Counted from the first letter of the stretch, positions 44,346 through 59,234 are shown. The stretch: DNA of 64,000 nucleotides from Episyrphus balteatus (GCF_945859705.1 NC_079138.1:2976001-3040000), one strand, 5' to 3'. The notes: generated by a model from the sequence alone, not told the origin. Numbers and translations: made by a program.

Positions 44346-47062
44346 TTCACTATAGTAATTTAGGTAAATGTGGTACACTTGGGTAATGTGGTATAGGCAG
44401 GTTTCTCAAAAACTAAGCATGCATTTACTTTAATTTTTTGAACAAGTAGGTCAAGCGACAACGAAATCAACTCGAAATATTGATATTGAAATATTGAAAA
44501 TTCAAAATTAAATGCATTCAGGATGAAACATAAAAAGAATTTCATTAAAAATTAGTTTTTGAGAATATAGCGAAAATAGTGATGAGTAAAGCTCAAAACT
44601 AGATGTGATATGTTATATGTAGAATAAATCTGTAAATATTTTTTTTTAATTTAACATACTAAAATGTTGTTGAAACGTTCACACATGACATTTTCCCTTT
44701 CGTGGTATTTTAAACCCAAAACCAACTGCCGGATTGATAGAATTTATTTGAAATTTAATATCGATGATTTTTTAGTAGAGTCCAGAGGCCCATTTTTTTA
44801 ATTTTCTATATTTCCATTAAAACTGATACCTCCCATAAAAAAAATCGCATAACACAAATATGGCGTTGCAGTTTTTATTATTTTATCTCGTTTAAAATCT
44901 GAAACAATTTTATTAAAAATTTACGTAGTGAGATAACTATTTTTATCATTTTTAAGGATTAATTTTAAATTAAAATTACCTACAAAAAAAATTATTTTAT
45001 TTACTCGATCGATTTTTTTTTCTTTGATTTTTTCTTTTGATAACTTTAATTTCTAAAAGCTTTAATTCTAATGCTTATCAAATATATATATTATGTAGGA
45101 ACTTTGAGCTGCAATTGCAAGTATACGTCTGACCCAATCATGAATTTAATCTTTTTTTTTAATGAATTTGATGAATGTTTTCAAACCAATAAATTAAGTT
45201 TGCGCGGAATAACTGATAAAAAAAAAAATATACAAATCATCTAGTTATAAATATTTTTATTTTTGTAAAGTCATTTTTTTCTCTCAAATACATATATAAA
45301 AAAAAAGATCATAATTATAATGTGGTTGTTGCAAAATATAATGTTGAAAAAATAGTAAATTATTCAATTCTCTTATCGCATGTGGATCCAGTTCAATGAA
45401 TCTATTGATTTGAAAAAAAAAATCCAACATGAAAAAATGGAAATAAATTTGCACAAAAAAAGGGAAAATAAAAACGAACTTTTTTTTAAAAATTATCATG
45501 AAAACAAAAAGTTAAAACAAAAAAAAACCCCAATGCCGATACAATTATAAAAAAAATAAAAAAAAAAAACACCAAAACAACAAAGAGAATTATTTATAGT
45601 CGAATGCAGGATAAAAAAAAAATACTTACGATAATAGCTTTTTATACAAAGAAATAATAAAAAAAAAATAATTAAAAAAAAAAAATCATACTACATAGAA
45701 ATAATCCCAACGTCTAGTAATTGTGAAAAAAAAAACAGTATAAAAACAAGAATTATAGTGACTAATTAAATAACAAAACAAAAATAATTAAATGTCTGTT
45801 AAATGAAAGAAACAAAACAAAACAAAAATAAACTTTCTTTTTGTATTTTGATTTGTTTATGTATATAAATATATATAAAGTAAAGTAAACGTAGATATAT
45901 ATATATATATATATAAATATATATATTATATGAAAATATGTGTATATGATGTGCGCATTTTTTTTTTTTTTATTATTATTAACTATTATTGTGACGACGA
46001 TGGGTATGTAATTAATTAAATAACTTCACAATTCTCTTTTTATTTTATTTTTTAATTATATTACCATTCATCGTCATATTTTTATTGTAAATGTTTTTTT
46101 TTTTTTTTTTATTTTTCGCTAAAATAAATAAAAAGATTATTTTTCGTAAAAATTAAAACAAAAGAAAAAGAATATTTTTTGTATCTTGTAGATAGGAATT
46201 AATAATTGAAAACATAACAAAAAAAGATAAATATAAAAAATAATAGAATCACAAAAAAAAAAAACATGACAAAATTGTTCATTTCTTTTTTATTTTAATT
46301 ATTTTAAATTTATTTTTATTATTTTTGTTTTTAGTTATATATTAACATTTAAAGAATATAGATGTCGCGTTTTTGTTTTCTCTTAATTTTTAGTCATAAG
46401 ACTGCACACAGGAGATTAGTTTGGAGACCTACATATTTTTGCTAGCTAGTCTCTAACAGTCTTCATCTACTATGTTTAACGACTTTCACATTGTTGAAAG
46501 TATTGGAGCATTTCTTGATTGGACTTTTACGTTTTGAACTCAATTTTATAGGTGTTAACAAATTTTGAATCTGATTGTTATACTATATCCATAATCGGTT
46601 GTCGGCCTATCAAATCGATATATATTAATTTTAAAGAAAAGATACGAAATGATAAGAAATCCGTGAGAGATTTAAGAGAGGGTCTTATATTAGTTCCAAA
46701 TTTCAGTCGTCTCTAGAAACTCGAATCTGAGACTGGAATTTGAAGATTTTTATACTATTAATATCTTTTTATAGCTCGTGCAGTTCATTACTATCGTATC
46801 TTCTCCTCCATGTGCCCTTCTTCCATACAGAAGCGAAAAGGGGAACTCCTTGACTACCTGTAAATTGCTATTATCAACCTTGATAAGAAACAATATCTGA
46901 GAATGTTCTACTACAGCTCGATGGTAAAACCAAAACACAATATTCAAATTCTATTCAAATGAGTTGCAGCCGTGAAAGACAAACTGATATCTGTTTAAAT
47001 GAGAGCAACAGTGGCTTAATGGAATTTGAACATTTTATTTTCTTGATACAAAATCTTATTAT
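44346..47062. other. AT-rich non-coding stretch
   Basis: Dominated by A/T runs between 45150 and 46330, including (AT)n at 45895-45925. A more complex patch at 46370-46960 gives no recognisable protein. No gene seen. Confidence 0.5.
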
Positions 47063-47265
47063 CCTTATTGTGATTAATAATACAACTATCAATTGGTAGT
47101 TGATGAAAATTAAATTTCGATATCTTATTACTTAATTAACAAAAGTTTTGAAAACAGAGAATGATGCCAACCGTTATTTATTGAAAAATATAATTGAAAA
47201 ATTCCACATTAAATTTCAGTATTTTTATATAATACCAATTGATAGTTGACATTTGAAATACGGGT
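47063..47265. mobile_element. Short MITE, ACTATCAATTGGTAG family
   Basis: The left end CCTTATTGTG, with CAACTATCAATTGGTAGTTG, pairs with the right-hand ACCAATTGATAGTTGAC..CGGG. Its interior (TTCGATATCTTATTAC, then AAAACAGAGAATGATGCCAACCG) matches the interior of the element at 49864-50324. Confidence 0.55.
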
Positions 47266-48260
47266 GGGTGATTATTTAGTATAACAATATTATGCGTGTT
47301 TTTTTTTAAAGGATTAGATTAATCAATGTTCCTTGCGAGGAAATTGATTTTCCTTAATGTTTTTTACTGTAAAAATTAAATTGAAAAAAAATTAATAAGG
47401 CCACTTTGGTTCTCACGGTCTCATATACATATTTTTATAAATTCATCTTTTTTTGAATTTGTATACACAAAAATAATAACATTGTTTTCCTAATTTTAGG
47501 TAATCAATCAACATAGGAGACGAGAATTCATATAACTTCCTAGTTAATTTTCCTCTTAATTAAAAATAATAATAAAAAAAAAACCGACATTAGTTTCTTA
47601 TACTTCTATGAAACCAAAAATAATTTTAATACAAAATAAAAACAAAATCGATAATACAAAAAAAAAAACTAAAAACACATACGACTTTAATACTACAAAA
47701 AAATAACGCGTTTCAGTTTGATGTTGATTTTAAAACACAACATAAATACAAAACGGTAATAAGATAATTTTTAAACTCTAGTTGCAGATAAAAAAAAAAC
47801 AAATAAATATAAACAGAAACATAATAAAAATGTACGTACACAACATATTAAATTGATAACCAATATAACCAGAAACAAAAACCAATAAAAAAAAAACTAG
47901 TCCAAAATCATATTTAATTTTTGAAATTATCACAAATAATTTTGTATAACTTCTGATGTTGTAAATTCATTTCACATCTGAATGTATATAAATGTCAGGA
48001 CAAGATTGCAAATCACTCATGTCGAAAATTGGCGAATGGTGTTTATGTAAAAGTACAACTCAAATTTCATTCATCTTGAAACTTCAACGTAAATTCTAGA
48101 ACGAGCCGTTTTCAAATTTTTATAGGGCTGATAATGACTAGAACTAATTTTATTTTTACTAAAATATTTGTTTTGATAAATTTGGGATTGACGGTCGTGC
48201 GTTCGGTTTATGTAGGAATTTTTAGTAGAAGCGTTGTAGGTAATGGTCAGCAGTTGAACT

Positions 48261-48500
48261 GAGTTGCTGAGGCGGAAGAAACTAGCGCATCCTAACCTTC
48301 AAAGTTGGGAAATAATTTTGTTTAATTTTTTTTTGTATTTCTTAAAATGGCGTCAGTTTCAGAACATTCGTTGCGCTTCCGTTCTGACGTACGCCCCACG
48401 GCCGTTTGAAAAAAAAAAAAAACAAAATATCGGATGGCTTAACGCCTGCTTACATTTCTCACAACAACGACGTGCCTTGGCACTTCTGCCTTAGCAACTC
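48261..48500. mobile_element. MITE with GAGTTGCTGAGGC inverted ends
   Basis: The left end GAGTTGCTGAGGCGGAAG pairs with a right end that reads GAGTTGCTAAGGCAGAAG when reverse complemented (16 of 18). The 240-base interior is more GC-rich than the flanks (CGTTCTGACGTACGCCCCACG) and carries an A run at 48408. No target duplication identified. Confidence 0.65.
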
Positions 48501-49632
48501 AATACAAATTTTGACCTAAGTAACGCATTTCAACTTAACCAATCCCCAAACTCCTCCAAACTTTTTTTTCACAAAAAAAGTCATACTAACTCATGGAAAT
48601 GTTTTAATTATTTTCGAAGTTTTTTTTTGAAGAAAAAACAATGATTTTTGTATTGCAGTTTAATTTTGGAAAGCACACTTTTCATTTCTCAAATTTAAAC
48701 TACATACAAGGTTTTCCTAGTTTTTTTTTTTTTTTTAGAAATTTTATCATAGCCTTGCTACAAAATCACAAACAATCATATCACAGAATTAATTAATATC
48801 AAAAACCTTCGAATGTTCAATGAGATATTTTTCTTTCAACTGTGTATATTTCTGTGGTCAAAAGCGAACAATATTTTAATAATAATAATACAAAAAAAAA
48901 AAAAAAAACAAATAAATATAAAAAAAAAAACAATAAACATAAAACAAACCAAACACTTTATTCAAAGAGCACAAAATGGCAGTATTAAACGTTGGTATTT
49001 CATTTTGGTTCATTTTTTATGATTAATAAAACTTTATTAATCCATACACATAATAATAATACATATTATTATATTTTTTTTTTTTTTGGTTAAATGTTGT
49101 TTTTTTTTTTTTTTTTTTTAATTTCCAGTTATATAAATAATTAATTTTTTAATTTTCTTAGTACTAAGGGCATTCATAGTGCCTTCGATAAAATGTCGAT
49201 TTTCCACAAAATCACGAATGGATATTGAAAGGAAACAAACAAAAACCAAACATAACCAAAATACAAAGCAAGAAAACAAAAACAACAAAAAAAAAATAAC
49301 TAAAATTGAAAAACCAATGTCTTTTAATTATTAATAAATAATCAGGTTTGTGGAAATTCGACAAATTTTTTGTATATACTCACAAATTTGTGTAGTATCA
49401 TCGTATAATCAATCCATAGTCTATAACAAAAATAATAAAAAAAAAAAAACAAAACATAATAAACAAAAAAAAAAAAAATAATAAAACATAAACAAAACAA
49501 ATATACGATGAAATACCATAATAATTCATCGTCTATTGTTTTCAATATTTTCATGTTGATGATATTTTATTTGGTAATTTTCGTCACTTACCTACAAAAC
49601 AAAATGATATAAACAAATCAAATCTATTGATT

Positions 49633-49695
49633 CTCCTCTCTCTTTCTCTTTCTCTCTCTCTTTTCTCTATTTCTCACTCTCTCTCTTTTTGCCCT
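49633..49695. repeat. CT-rich pyrimidine tract
   Basis: More than 60 nearly uninterrupted pyrimidines, mainly CTCTCT and TTTCTC. A polypurine/polypyrimidine tract of this kind could adopt non-B structure; no adjacent exon was found. Confidence 0.8.
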
Positions 49696-49863
49696 TTATG
49701 ATTGCTCGAAGTGAAACTTCTTTACGCTCAATAAATCTATGTATTACGATTGTTAATTTATCAAGAAGATATTTAGCAAATATCAACAGTTTTAATGAAT
49801 TGACATTACTTGGCATCAATTACCAATATTTTTGATAAAGATTCAAATTTAAGAACTGTTTTA

Positions 49864-50324
49864 CTCTTAATGCGGTTTAGAACTATCAATAGTTGATAAA
49901 AATATAAACTTCGATATCTTATTACATAATTAACAAATGTTTTGAAAACAGAAAATGTTATCAACCGTTTATTAATTGAAAAGTAGTTGAAAAAAAAACA
50001 TTCCACTAAAAAGCTGACCAGTACCAAAGTACCAAATTTCAGTATTTATCAACACTTATCAATATGGCAATTGTAAATTTACAATACGGTTGATCAAATC
50101 AAATGTAGTTTTTTTTAATTGTTGAAAGAACTACAATTTTGAAAATCTATAAAAAAAAAAGTATTGCTTCCAACAAAACCACAAAAAAAAAACTAAAATG
50201 TCAAAAGAAAACATACATTCACAACAAAACTGTCAAAATTCTGATAAATGTAAAACCAACATTTCTTGCAATTGATAATATCTATCTTTTGTCAATCAAT
50301 TGATATTTGACAACCGTAATAGAG
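49864..50324. mobile_element. MITE of the CCCTATTACGGTT family, second copy
   Basis: The left end CTCTTAATGCGGTTT pairs with the right end AACCGTAATAGAG. The right third (TTTCTTGCAATTGATAATA, TCAATTGATATTTGAC) matches 9500-9588 and the host repeat of the hAT-like insertion. The left half matches 47063-47265. At 461 bases it is nearly the same size as the 9131 copy. Confidence 0.6.
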
Positions 50325-51037
50325 CTGCTAATTTGCCTTCATGCCCATATAATGCATTTCGAACCTCGAAATTGTTTCGAAATGTCAAAAATAAATATAC
50401 ATTACTGGTAACAGGAAATCTGATATGGTAAACAAATTGTCAAACCCATACAAAATTTTGACACATTTGCCACTTTACCACGTTAAACAGATTTACCCAG
50501 AGTTTACACCGTTTCAAACTCGCCAGAGTTCTATTTCGAAAACTTCGAAATTGCCTACAAAGTTTCGAAATTGAGTATATTTTGCTCTGTTTGCGTTAAC
50601 CACGTATCTGCAAATAACAAACTTATTTTTCGTTCTTAAAAAAAATGTTTGTTTTTTTTCAAGACTTAACATTAGGCATGAAAAACCAAATGTCAAATAA
50701 TTAACTTCAGAATCCTTTGGTAATTGGTTTTTAGCAGAAAACAAAGTGTAGTTACGTGGTTAACTTTGGAGAGTGAAATGCAGAATATGGACTTTTAATA
50801 TCAAGTCAATATTCAATTTGAAATCAATTTTCCATTGATTTTATTTTCAACTCTGTGTGTTAAGGCTGGCGCTATATAGGTTAACGACTCGTTAGTATAG
50901 TTGGCTCAGATTAATCGCACTTAATTAGGCTATAGAGGGAATGGCCCAAGCTACGATCCTTTGGGCTTTCATCGATTAAACTGAAAAATTGAAGTTTTCG
51001 AATTGAACAAACATTTCTGGAAGAGAGAACAAAAAAT

Positions 51038-51264
51038 CACCAATATTGCGAATATCAACTTTCAGTTGATTGTTGATATATACTAAAATTTGGTATTTTT
51101 AAACCTAAGTTATGGCATATAAGGACAACTTTTTAATGAATTTTTTTTTTTTCAATTTTGTCATTTTCAGTTTTCAAAACTTTTTTTTATTCAAATAGGT
51201 AAAAAGATATTGAAATTTAATTTTTATCGACCATCAATTGAGAATTGTTAATCGCAATAAGGGT
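51038..51264. mobile_element. Short MITE related to the ATCAATTGA family
   Basis: The left end CCAATATTGCGAATATCAAC pairs with the right-hand GTTAATCGCAATAAGGG. Interior blocks (GATATTGAAATTTAATTTTT, CATTTTCAGTTTTCAAAAC) match 47063-47265 in inverted orientation. Confidence 0.5.
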
Positions 51265-54200
51265 GAAATATAATTTTTATTAAAAATATTTCGGAGCTCA
51301 TGATTTTTACTTAGAAGTTTCACTAATCTTGTATGTGTGGGTGTATGTTTAATTGTGGTATACAATCTTATTTAGTTCCCTTTGATGTACCTACAGTTAT
51401 AGAAGATGACATTATAATATTATTAAATCTTTTTTGGCCGGGAATCAACTTAAAAATATGTTTAAAAAAAAAATCAAAATAATGAGGAGCTTAATAGATA
51501 CAAAAATTCTGTGTGTGTTTGTGATTCACATTCACCAAGAAAAAAGATAAGAAATCGTAACAATTTGACTTTACCTTTCGATTCATGGAAAACAAATTTT
51601 AATTTTCAAAAAAAAGAAATATTTTTTTTAGAAATATGTAAAATGAGTGAAATTTGTCATAAATCTAACACAAAACTAAAGGACCATAACTAGAAACCCA
51701 TCAAATTTTATTATATATTATGTTTTAATTTTTTTTTTTTTTTCTATTGAAAATTTTGTTTAATTATTTATTTTTATTTTTTGTTTGTTTCTTGTTTACT
51801 TATCAAACTTTTTTCCTTCCATTAAAAATACAACGACTTTTGACAAGCATTTGATAAAAAAAAAATACAAATAACAAAACAAATCATTTCTTAATTACAA
51901 AAAAAAAAAAAAAAAAAACAAGAAAGAAATTAAAAAAAAAAAAAACAAATACGTATAGTATTTTAGAAATTAAGCTACAAATTATCATTAAGTTTGTAAA
52001 TATTTTATCATCAATCCGTTCCAAAAACAATTAAATAAAATTATTAAATTAAAAGCAAATGAAAAATCATTTTTGTTTTTAAATAAACAAAAAAAAAAAA
52101 AAAAAAAAAAAATAGGTGTCGTTTTTGTCGTATAAGTTTTTTTTTATTTGATAAAAAATTATAATAGTTTTTAATTCTTGTCACATAAAATGTCAATGCA
52201 TAAGTATATAATATTTATATGTGTATATATATATACATAAATATATATGTGAATATATATATATATATATAAATATAGTGATACCTTCATTCTAATAATA
52301 GTTATCTGAAAAAAATCAGAATTTACAGGTGAGGGAAAAAATCATCCCACACTTGTTTTGTCAAGATAAGTGCTGTGTTTTGACTATCATAAGATATTTA
52401 GAATTACTGAATAGAGCGCGCAGTAAGAAATCTTTCTTATCAATGAAAAGAATGAAGGTATTGATATATGGAAATAACAATACAAAAATGTCGTTGTGGA
52501 AAAAAAAATTATAAAAATAATAATAATAATAATTTTAACAAATAATACAAATTAAAAACAAACAACCATACTTATGAATAACCTCTTAATTTATAATTAA
52601 AAACAAAAAACAATTGACAATGCAGTAAGTAAAGTTAAATAATAATAAAAAAAAAGTAATATAAGAAATATAAATAAAAGTATCTATAAAAATTGTTTAT
52701 ACAAAGACTGATTTCAAATCTAACAATTAAAAAAAAAAAAATAAAAGAAATAAAATTGCAAAAAAAAAAATAATATCATCAAAGTATTAAATTAATGAAA
52801 AAAAAAAAAAAGAAACGAAAATAATTTCATTTTTTATTTAAAATTTAGACTTAGTTTGTGATAATTTTTTATTTTTATATTTCTATATCTATCTCTTCCT
52901 TTTCTCCTCTTTCCAAAAAAAAATATTTTTTTTTTTCAAGATTAGTTCTTTTGTATTGAATATAATCAGAATAAAAGAATAATATTTATTAAACAAATTT
53001 GTAGACTTCATAGATAATAAATGTGTATTTTTTTTTTTTTTATAATGCAAAAAAATGTATGAAAAATAGAAAAAAATTGTGAATTTGACGAAATTCAAAT
53101 ATGAACTGTATTTTTTTTTATTATTTGAATGTATTACATTAATAACAAAAAAATAAAAAGAAATTACCCCATAACCCTAAAGAGTCGCTGTGATAATATA
53201 CTTGACAGCTTAATGCGACAACTAACAACTACTTAAAAATTAAATAAATTAAATTTCTGTTAAGGCATTTATTTCCTTAAGAGTTTATATACGAGTTTAA
53301 ATACAAGCCTTAAGCATTGCACATATGAGAACGACCAACAAAAAAAAAAAAACAAGACTGTATTAAATGGTGGCAAACTAACTAAGTCTTAGATTCAATT
53401 AAAAATATAAATTTAATGTCTTAAATTAAAAAATATGAAAAAAAATATTTGATTGATTTGGGTAATTTTTATTATTTTTTTTAATAACAGAAATACATTA
53501 TAATATTTTTTCTATTGAAACATTTTTATAAAAAAAAAAAAAAAAAAACTTTGCTGTCTAAAAAAAAAAAAAACAAATCAATTTTTGAATCAATGACAGT
53601 AATGAGCGGTACTTAATGTATATTTTTTTTTAAATATTTAATTTTGACATAGCACACAGTTCTCAAAATTTATGAAACATAATATGGTAAAATAATTTGA
53701 GAAAAATTATTTTAAATTTAAGTTGGTACATTTTCATAACATTTTATAAAAACAAAACTATTTCTGTTAGAGATAAAAATCTTTAAAAAAAATTAAAAAT
53801 AACTGTTTTAGATCTTTTAGTTATCTAAAACTTTTATATATTAATTTATTATTTATCTTCATATTTTCCCAAAGTTTTGCAATATATCTGAAACACTTTT
53901 AAACAGTCCATATACTTCCAGCGAATTGCATCATTAAAGATCTCCTTAAGATGATTGCTATCATAATGACTTAATGAAGCCAGTAAAAAAAAAAAACGTT
54001 AAATATGTTGGTTTGTTTAAGAATATGAATATTAAGTCTATTTGCCATTTATTTGATAATATCTTTCAATATTTTCTTTTTTTTTCTGCCTAATGTCTGA
54101 TACAATATTTGTTACCAAAATATTCGAATTTCGTCAATAACTCAATTTTATGTTCATTTTGTTCAAACTAAAATTCTGTACAGAGTTTATTTATTTACTC

Positions 54201-56515
54201 AATAGAATAGTCTTCAAATAATAGACATTTTTCTTTGTTGTGTGTCATTAATGTATGATTGCTTTATTTAAATAATTTAAACATACTAAAGACAACCATA
54301 AGTCAATTGCAGAAATATTTTCCACACCCAATTAAAACAAAAAAAAAAAAAAAAACAAAAACAAAATATATAGGAACTCTTATATATTTGGGATAAATAT
54401 TTATATGAACATAAAACTTACATATAATTATTTATCCAAAACGACAAAACATAATTTTAAATATTTTAGGTAATATACAATAAATAAATAATAATTATAA
54501 TTAAAAAAAATATTTTTTGTGTAATATTTGTGGTTGTGCGTAAAAATTGTAAAAAAAAAAAAATAAACAAAAAATACAAGAAAACAGAAACAAAAATAAA
54601 AATAAAAAAAAAAAAAACACTATAGGATTGAAATTATTATAAAATATATAGTTTGTGTTTTAGAAAAGTTATATATAAATGAAAAAAAAAAAAAAAACGA
54701 TGACAAAGTGATTATAAATTATAATTATTTTTATTAATTTTTCAAAATATGTTTTATTATTTTTGTATAAATAAAATTATCTTATAACTATTTTTATACC
54801 AATTTAATGAAAAAAAAAAAAAACATACAAAAGAAAAAAACTCATTTCTTTGAGAGAAGTTCTTAATAATAACAAAAACAAAAAAAAAAAAAATTAATTA
54901 CACTTGATTAAAGCAAACAAATTTTTCCTTTTTTTATTTGCTTAAACACAAAAACTATTAGTTGATAGGTTTTTTATTTTAACTAAAAAATTTAAATTGT
55001 TTCAAACTTTAATTATATATATATATAAATTATATTTATAAATGTGTAATGTATCCTTTGTTGAAACAAACATAGATATTTGATTTTATAATATAAAACT
55101 AGAAATCGAGGAGAAGGCACATTCGGTTTTCTCTGAAAACAAAAAAAAAAAACACAAAAAAAAAAAATAACAAACAAAAAATAAAATAAAAACGAAATTA
55201 TTAAATAAATCAATCCGATATCGGCGAGAAGAATATTTCGGTAAGGATTTTCACGCCGTATCAGAAAATCTTTTTTTTGTAAATTATTTATTTTAGAAAT
55301 ATAGAAATATATTTCGAACTACTGATTTTATTAATCAGAGTCATCATCATAATGTTCCTTGTTTCGTTAAAAGACCACTAAAAACACTGTTAAAATAGTT
55401 TTTTTTTTTTTTCTTTTTGTTTGTTTTTCATTTTCACTCTTCATTGAATTTGTGATGAGAAATTTTGATTGACACAATTTTCTACAACTCCTTACGGAGA
55501 ATGAGGATAACGTTCTTTAATTTCATGCTAGTGTTGCGGGTTTGGGTGCGGAGTTTAAACAATAGAATATTAATAATTATAATTGCTGTTTATTATTTAA
55601 AAAAAAATGAATTTATATATTTTTTAATCACAAAGAAAATTCATAATTTTTTATTACCTTTAAAACTGACGAACAAATGTGTGATTTTCAAGAAAAAAAA
55701 ATCAGTACTCAGTACTAACTTAACTAATCACTGTAATTATAGGCGACAAGTCATCCTGAACATCCCATTAACGGACAATTCATTACAGTGGAAATTCAAT
55801 GAAGAAACACAATTAAAAAATAAAAACATATAAAAAACAACAAACATCAAATAGTGTTTCTTACCTAAATAAATTCAACTATAAAGAAATTTGTTCCAAT
55901 CGTACCTTGTGATGACTACTCTCATGGATAAGCTGTACATGATGAGTTGTCTTATGATGATTTATGTGCAGTGGACAACCAAGTGTCTGTGAATATCGAA
56001 ATGGTGGTAATTAGCACTGCTTAGTACCATGTTCTTTTCAGTTACGAAGCTCGTTCCCAGAACTGATGGTTGTTTATACAATGTTACTCCCACTGTCATA
56101 CCAATGAGATTGGACTTGCCAATCTTCCAAGTGCCATACACGTGAATAGTTTTGTGGGAGTCTTTTTTTTTTTAATTTCATCACAGGCGATGCCTTAATT
56201 CGTTTAAAGCTAACTAAAGTCTAATACAATTCCTGAATACGATGAATCCAACTTTTCAATATCACCACGAGAAGGTGGTATCTACGATTTATGCTTCCAA
56301 TATGGGGATTTATTTGAATGTGGAACAGGACAAATGATTTCAAAATTCAGACCCACTTATTTTTTCAATAAGGTAACGCTTTTTTGATAATCGGATTTTG
56401 TACTACCATTTTTTTTTTTTTTTGAAACTCTTAGCGGAATAGTTCATTCAATGCCGAACTAACATTTCAGCTTTTATTAAGCTGCAATTTAGTAGAGTAA
56501 CTAAAGCAAATTATA
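51265..56515. other. AT-rich gene desert
   Basis: Poly(A)/poly(T) of 10 to 25 bases repeats every 100-200 bases. (TA)n runs lie at 52205-52275. A patch of ordinary complexity at about 55900-56350 has a minus-strand open stretch of about 60 codons with no recognised domain, possibly an old transposon fragment. No gene supported. Confidence 0.5.
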
Positions 56516-57597
56516 AGGGCACCCGGCCGAACAGCTCTGATTTTGACGATTTTTTTTTTCAAACGTAGGTAATTAAAAATACTTTAAAGTCTATAGATTA
56601 AAAATTGCCGGTGTTGCCGCATTGTTTTTTAAAATTAAAATTAATTTTTTTTTTTAACAAAATCATTTTTTTTGCTTAAATTTCATAAAACAAATGATAG
56701 CAAAAGATTCTCTAGGTAATTTAAGGAAAATATATAAAAGGCAGTAAGGGACAATCTTCCATAGTTTAAGCGATAAATGCAATTTTCAAACATTCTGACC
56801 TCAAACGCAAAAAAAATATTTTGAAAACAACGGCAACACCTACAATATTTTAAAAAAGCCAAAAGCTCATTCTTATCTCTTAAATTTAAATCCACTAAAT
56901 TTAATCAAGACTTTTTGAAAAAATGGTCCTCAAACTCAGAATTAAAAAAAAAATGTTATTAGAAAAATTTAAAATGAATTTTCCAAACTTTTTCTAATAA
57001 AATATGAATTTATTTAAAAAAAATTTTTGGCCATAAATATTATCAGTTAAATTTCGAAGCCAAAAATTTGAAAATAAATGCATTTTATATTACGACCAAG
57101 TTTAAAAAAACGACATGTTCAAATTTTTTCAATAATTTTTTTTTTTTTCAAAAATCTGAGTTCAATTACCATTCTTTCAAAAGCCGTTCATTCAATTAAA
57201 TTAATTTTAATTTTACATATATGACTAAGCTTCTAGCTTTTAAAAAATGTATATTTGAATATTGTAGGTGTTGCCGTTGTGTTCAAATATTTTTTTTTTG
57301 TGTTTGAAGTCATAAGAAAAGAAAATTGCATCTATCGCTTGAACTATGGAAGATTGTCCCTCACTCCCATATATTTTTTTTTTTCCTTGAATTTCCTAGA
57401 CAATCTTTTGGCATCAATTAATTTATGAAATTTAAGAAAAATTTTTGAAAAAAATTTGTTTTTGTTCACAAAAATCTTCAATTAAATTTAAAAAATCAAA
57501 ACGGCAACACCGGCAATTTTTAATCTATAGACTTTAAAGTATTTTTAATTACCGACGTAAAGATCATCAAAATCTAAGCTGTTCGGCCGGGTTCCCT
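56516..57597. mobile_element. 1.1 kb palindromic element with ACCCGGCCGAACAGCT ends
   Basis: The left end AGGGCACCCGGCCGAACAG pairs with a right end that reads AGGGAACCCGGCCGAACAG when reverse complemented. The arms of about 530 bases each match throughout, including CTTTAAAGTCTATAGATTAA, CGGCAACACCTACAATATT and GGACAATCTTCCATAGTTTA with their complements. They meet near 57055. No transposase and no clear target duplication. Confidence 0.8.
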
Positions 57598-59234
57598 AAT
57601 ATTGCCAATTTTTGAGCTTTAGTTGTTCCACTAATTAAACTTCTGTAAAACTTTCAGTAAGGCTCCGGCAATTGTTTGTGTCCGAAAAAGGAGTGGAGAC
57701 TTTTCAATTTTGCTTGCCGAACAGCGTACTGCAGAACGAAATTATTCGTTTAGTGATGGATACGATTTTTGTTTTAGACAAATACTACGCAAAACAAATC
57801 ATGACTTGAAATAGATACTTTTGTCAAATAAGAAACACATATTCGTTAGTTTTTAGAAAAGTATTTTTTTATTTAAATTGTTTTAAACATTGCAAATACA
57901 ACTCAAGCCACCTTCGTTATATTTAAAGTATTTTTTTTTTTTTTTTCATACTAACTAGCGGATTTTTTTTCTGCCTTACTAAAAAACACAACAAAATTTA
58001 TTTAAAAAATAAAAACCGAAACACTTCCCTAAAACACACACCTCTCCGTCGCTTCTAAGTATTTCTACGAAAGCAACATTTTTATTGAAACATTAAAAAT
58101 GTCACCAATCTTTAAACATAAATAAAATCTCCAAATATTTTTCTATTCTAAAAAAAAATTTTGATTAAAAGTTTTTTTTTTTTTTTTTTTTATTATTTAA
58201 AATTAATGTGTTAAAAATAGTAAAAAGCAAAAAAAAAAAAGAAAACATTTACAAGATACTCGAACTAAAAGCAAAACAAAAAAAAAATCATAAAAATACT
58301 TACAAAAACTTTTCAAAAACGAAAATTTTTTGTATTTTTTATATTTGAAAAAAAAAAAAAAATGTATGTGTGTAAAAATAAATAAATAAATAAAAAAAAA
58401 ATTTAAATCGTATATTTGGATATAGAAATACTTAATTCTAATTGTCAGTAATTTTTATTATTTTGTATTTAATTTGCCGAAAAATGATAAAAACAAAATA
58501 TAGAATGTTTAAAAAAAAAAAAAAAAAACATGAAAAAGAACATATCTTGTAATAAAAATACCAAAACAATACAAAAAAACAAAAAACACAAGTGGAAATT
58601 TGAAATGGGGCTGCTTCTGTACATTTTATCGTTAAAATAAATAAAGCAAAATAAAAAAAAAAATCAACGTAATGATGTAAACAACAAACTTATAGAATAT
58701 TTTACGTACATAAACCAAAACTAACGAAAAAAAAAAAAAAAAAAAAACAAACAAAAATATTCTACATCAAGAATTACAATTAAAAATTTATTTTTTGTTT
58801 ATATATGTAAACTGTTCTATATATATTTATATATATATATCTAGGAGTTTAGATTGAGGAGAGCAACGTAAGTGTGAAAATTAAATGTTAAAATAATAAT
58901 TAATTCAACAAAAACAAAAAAAAAAATGAAAACTGAACTACGAAAAAATCCCTATCAAAAGAAAATGACACACTGAATGAAATACATGGGAGTAATGAAT
59001 AATAATAATTTAACAGAATAAAAAAAAAAAAAAACACAAATTGAAGATATATAGTTGGAAAAAGAATATTATTAATAAAATAAATGTAATTGTATTTATA
59101 TGTATATGTGTGTAAAAAATACTCTTTTGAAAATAATAAAAAAAAAAATGAAGAAAAATTAGTAACTTTGTTTAATTTTTTTTTTTTTTTGTATTTTGTA
59201 GCGGCCAATGAAAGAGTGCTTTATAGAAATAGAC
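57598..59234. other. AT-rich non-coding stretch
   Basis: Homopolymer-rich throughout, with (TA)n at about 58800-58840. No coding signal or repeat element found. Confidence 0.5.

Larger units (their letters stand above)
47266..49863. other. AT-rich non-coding stretch
   Basis: Apart from the MITE at 48261-48500 and the pyrimidine tract at 49633-49695, only A/T runs and low-complexity sequence are seen. Confidence 0.5.

Noticed and set aside
55920..56160. Minus-strand open stretch of about 60 codons
   Set aside because: It looks more protein-like than its surroundings, but I could not match it to any family and found no exon signals.
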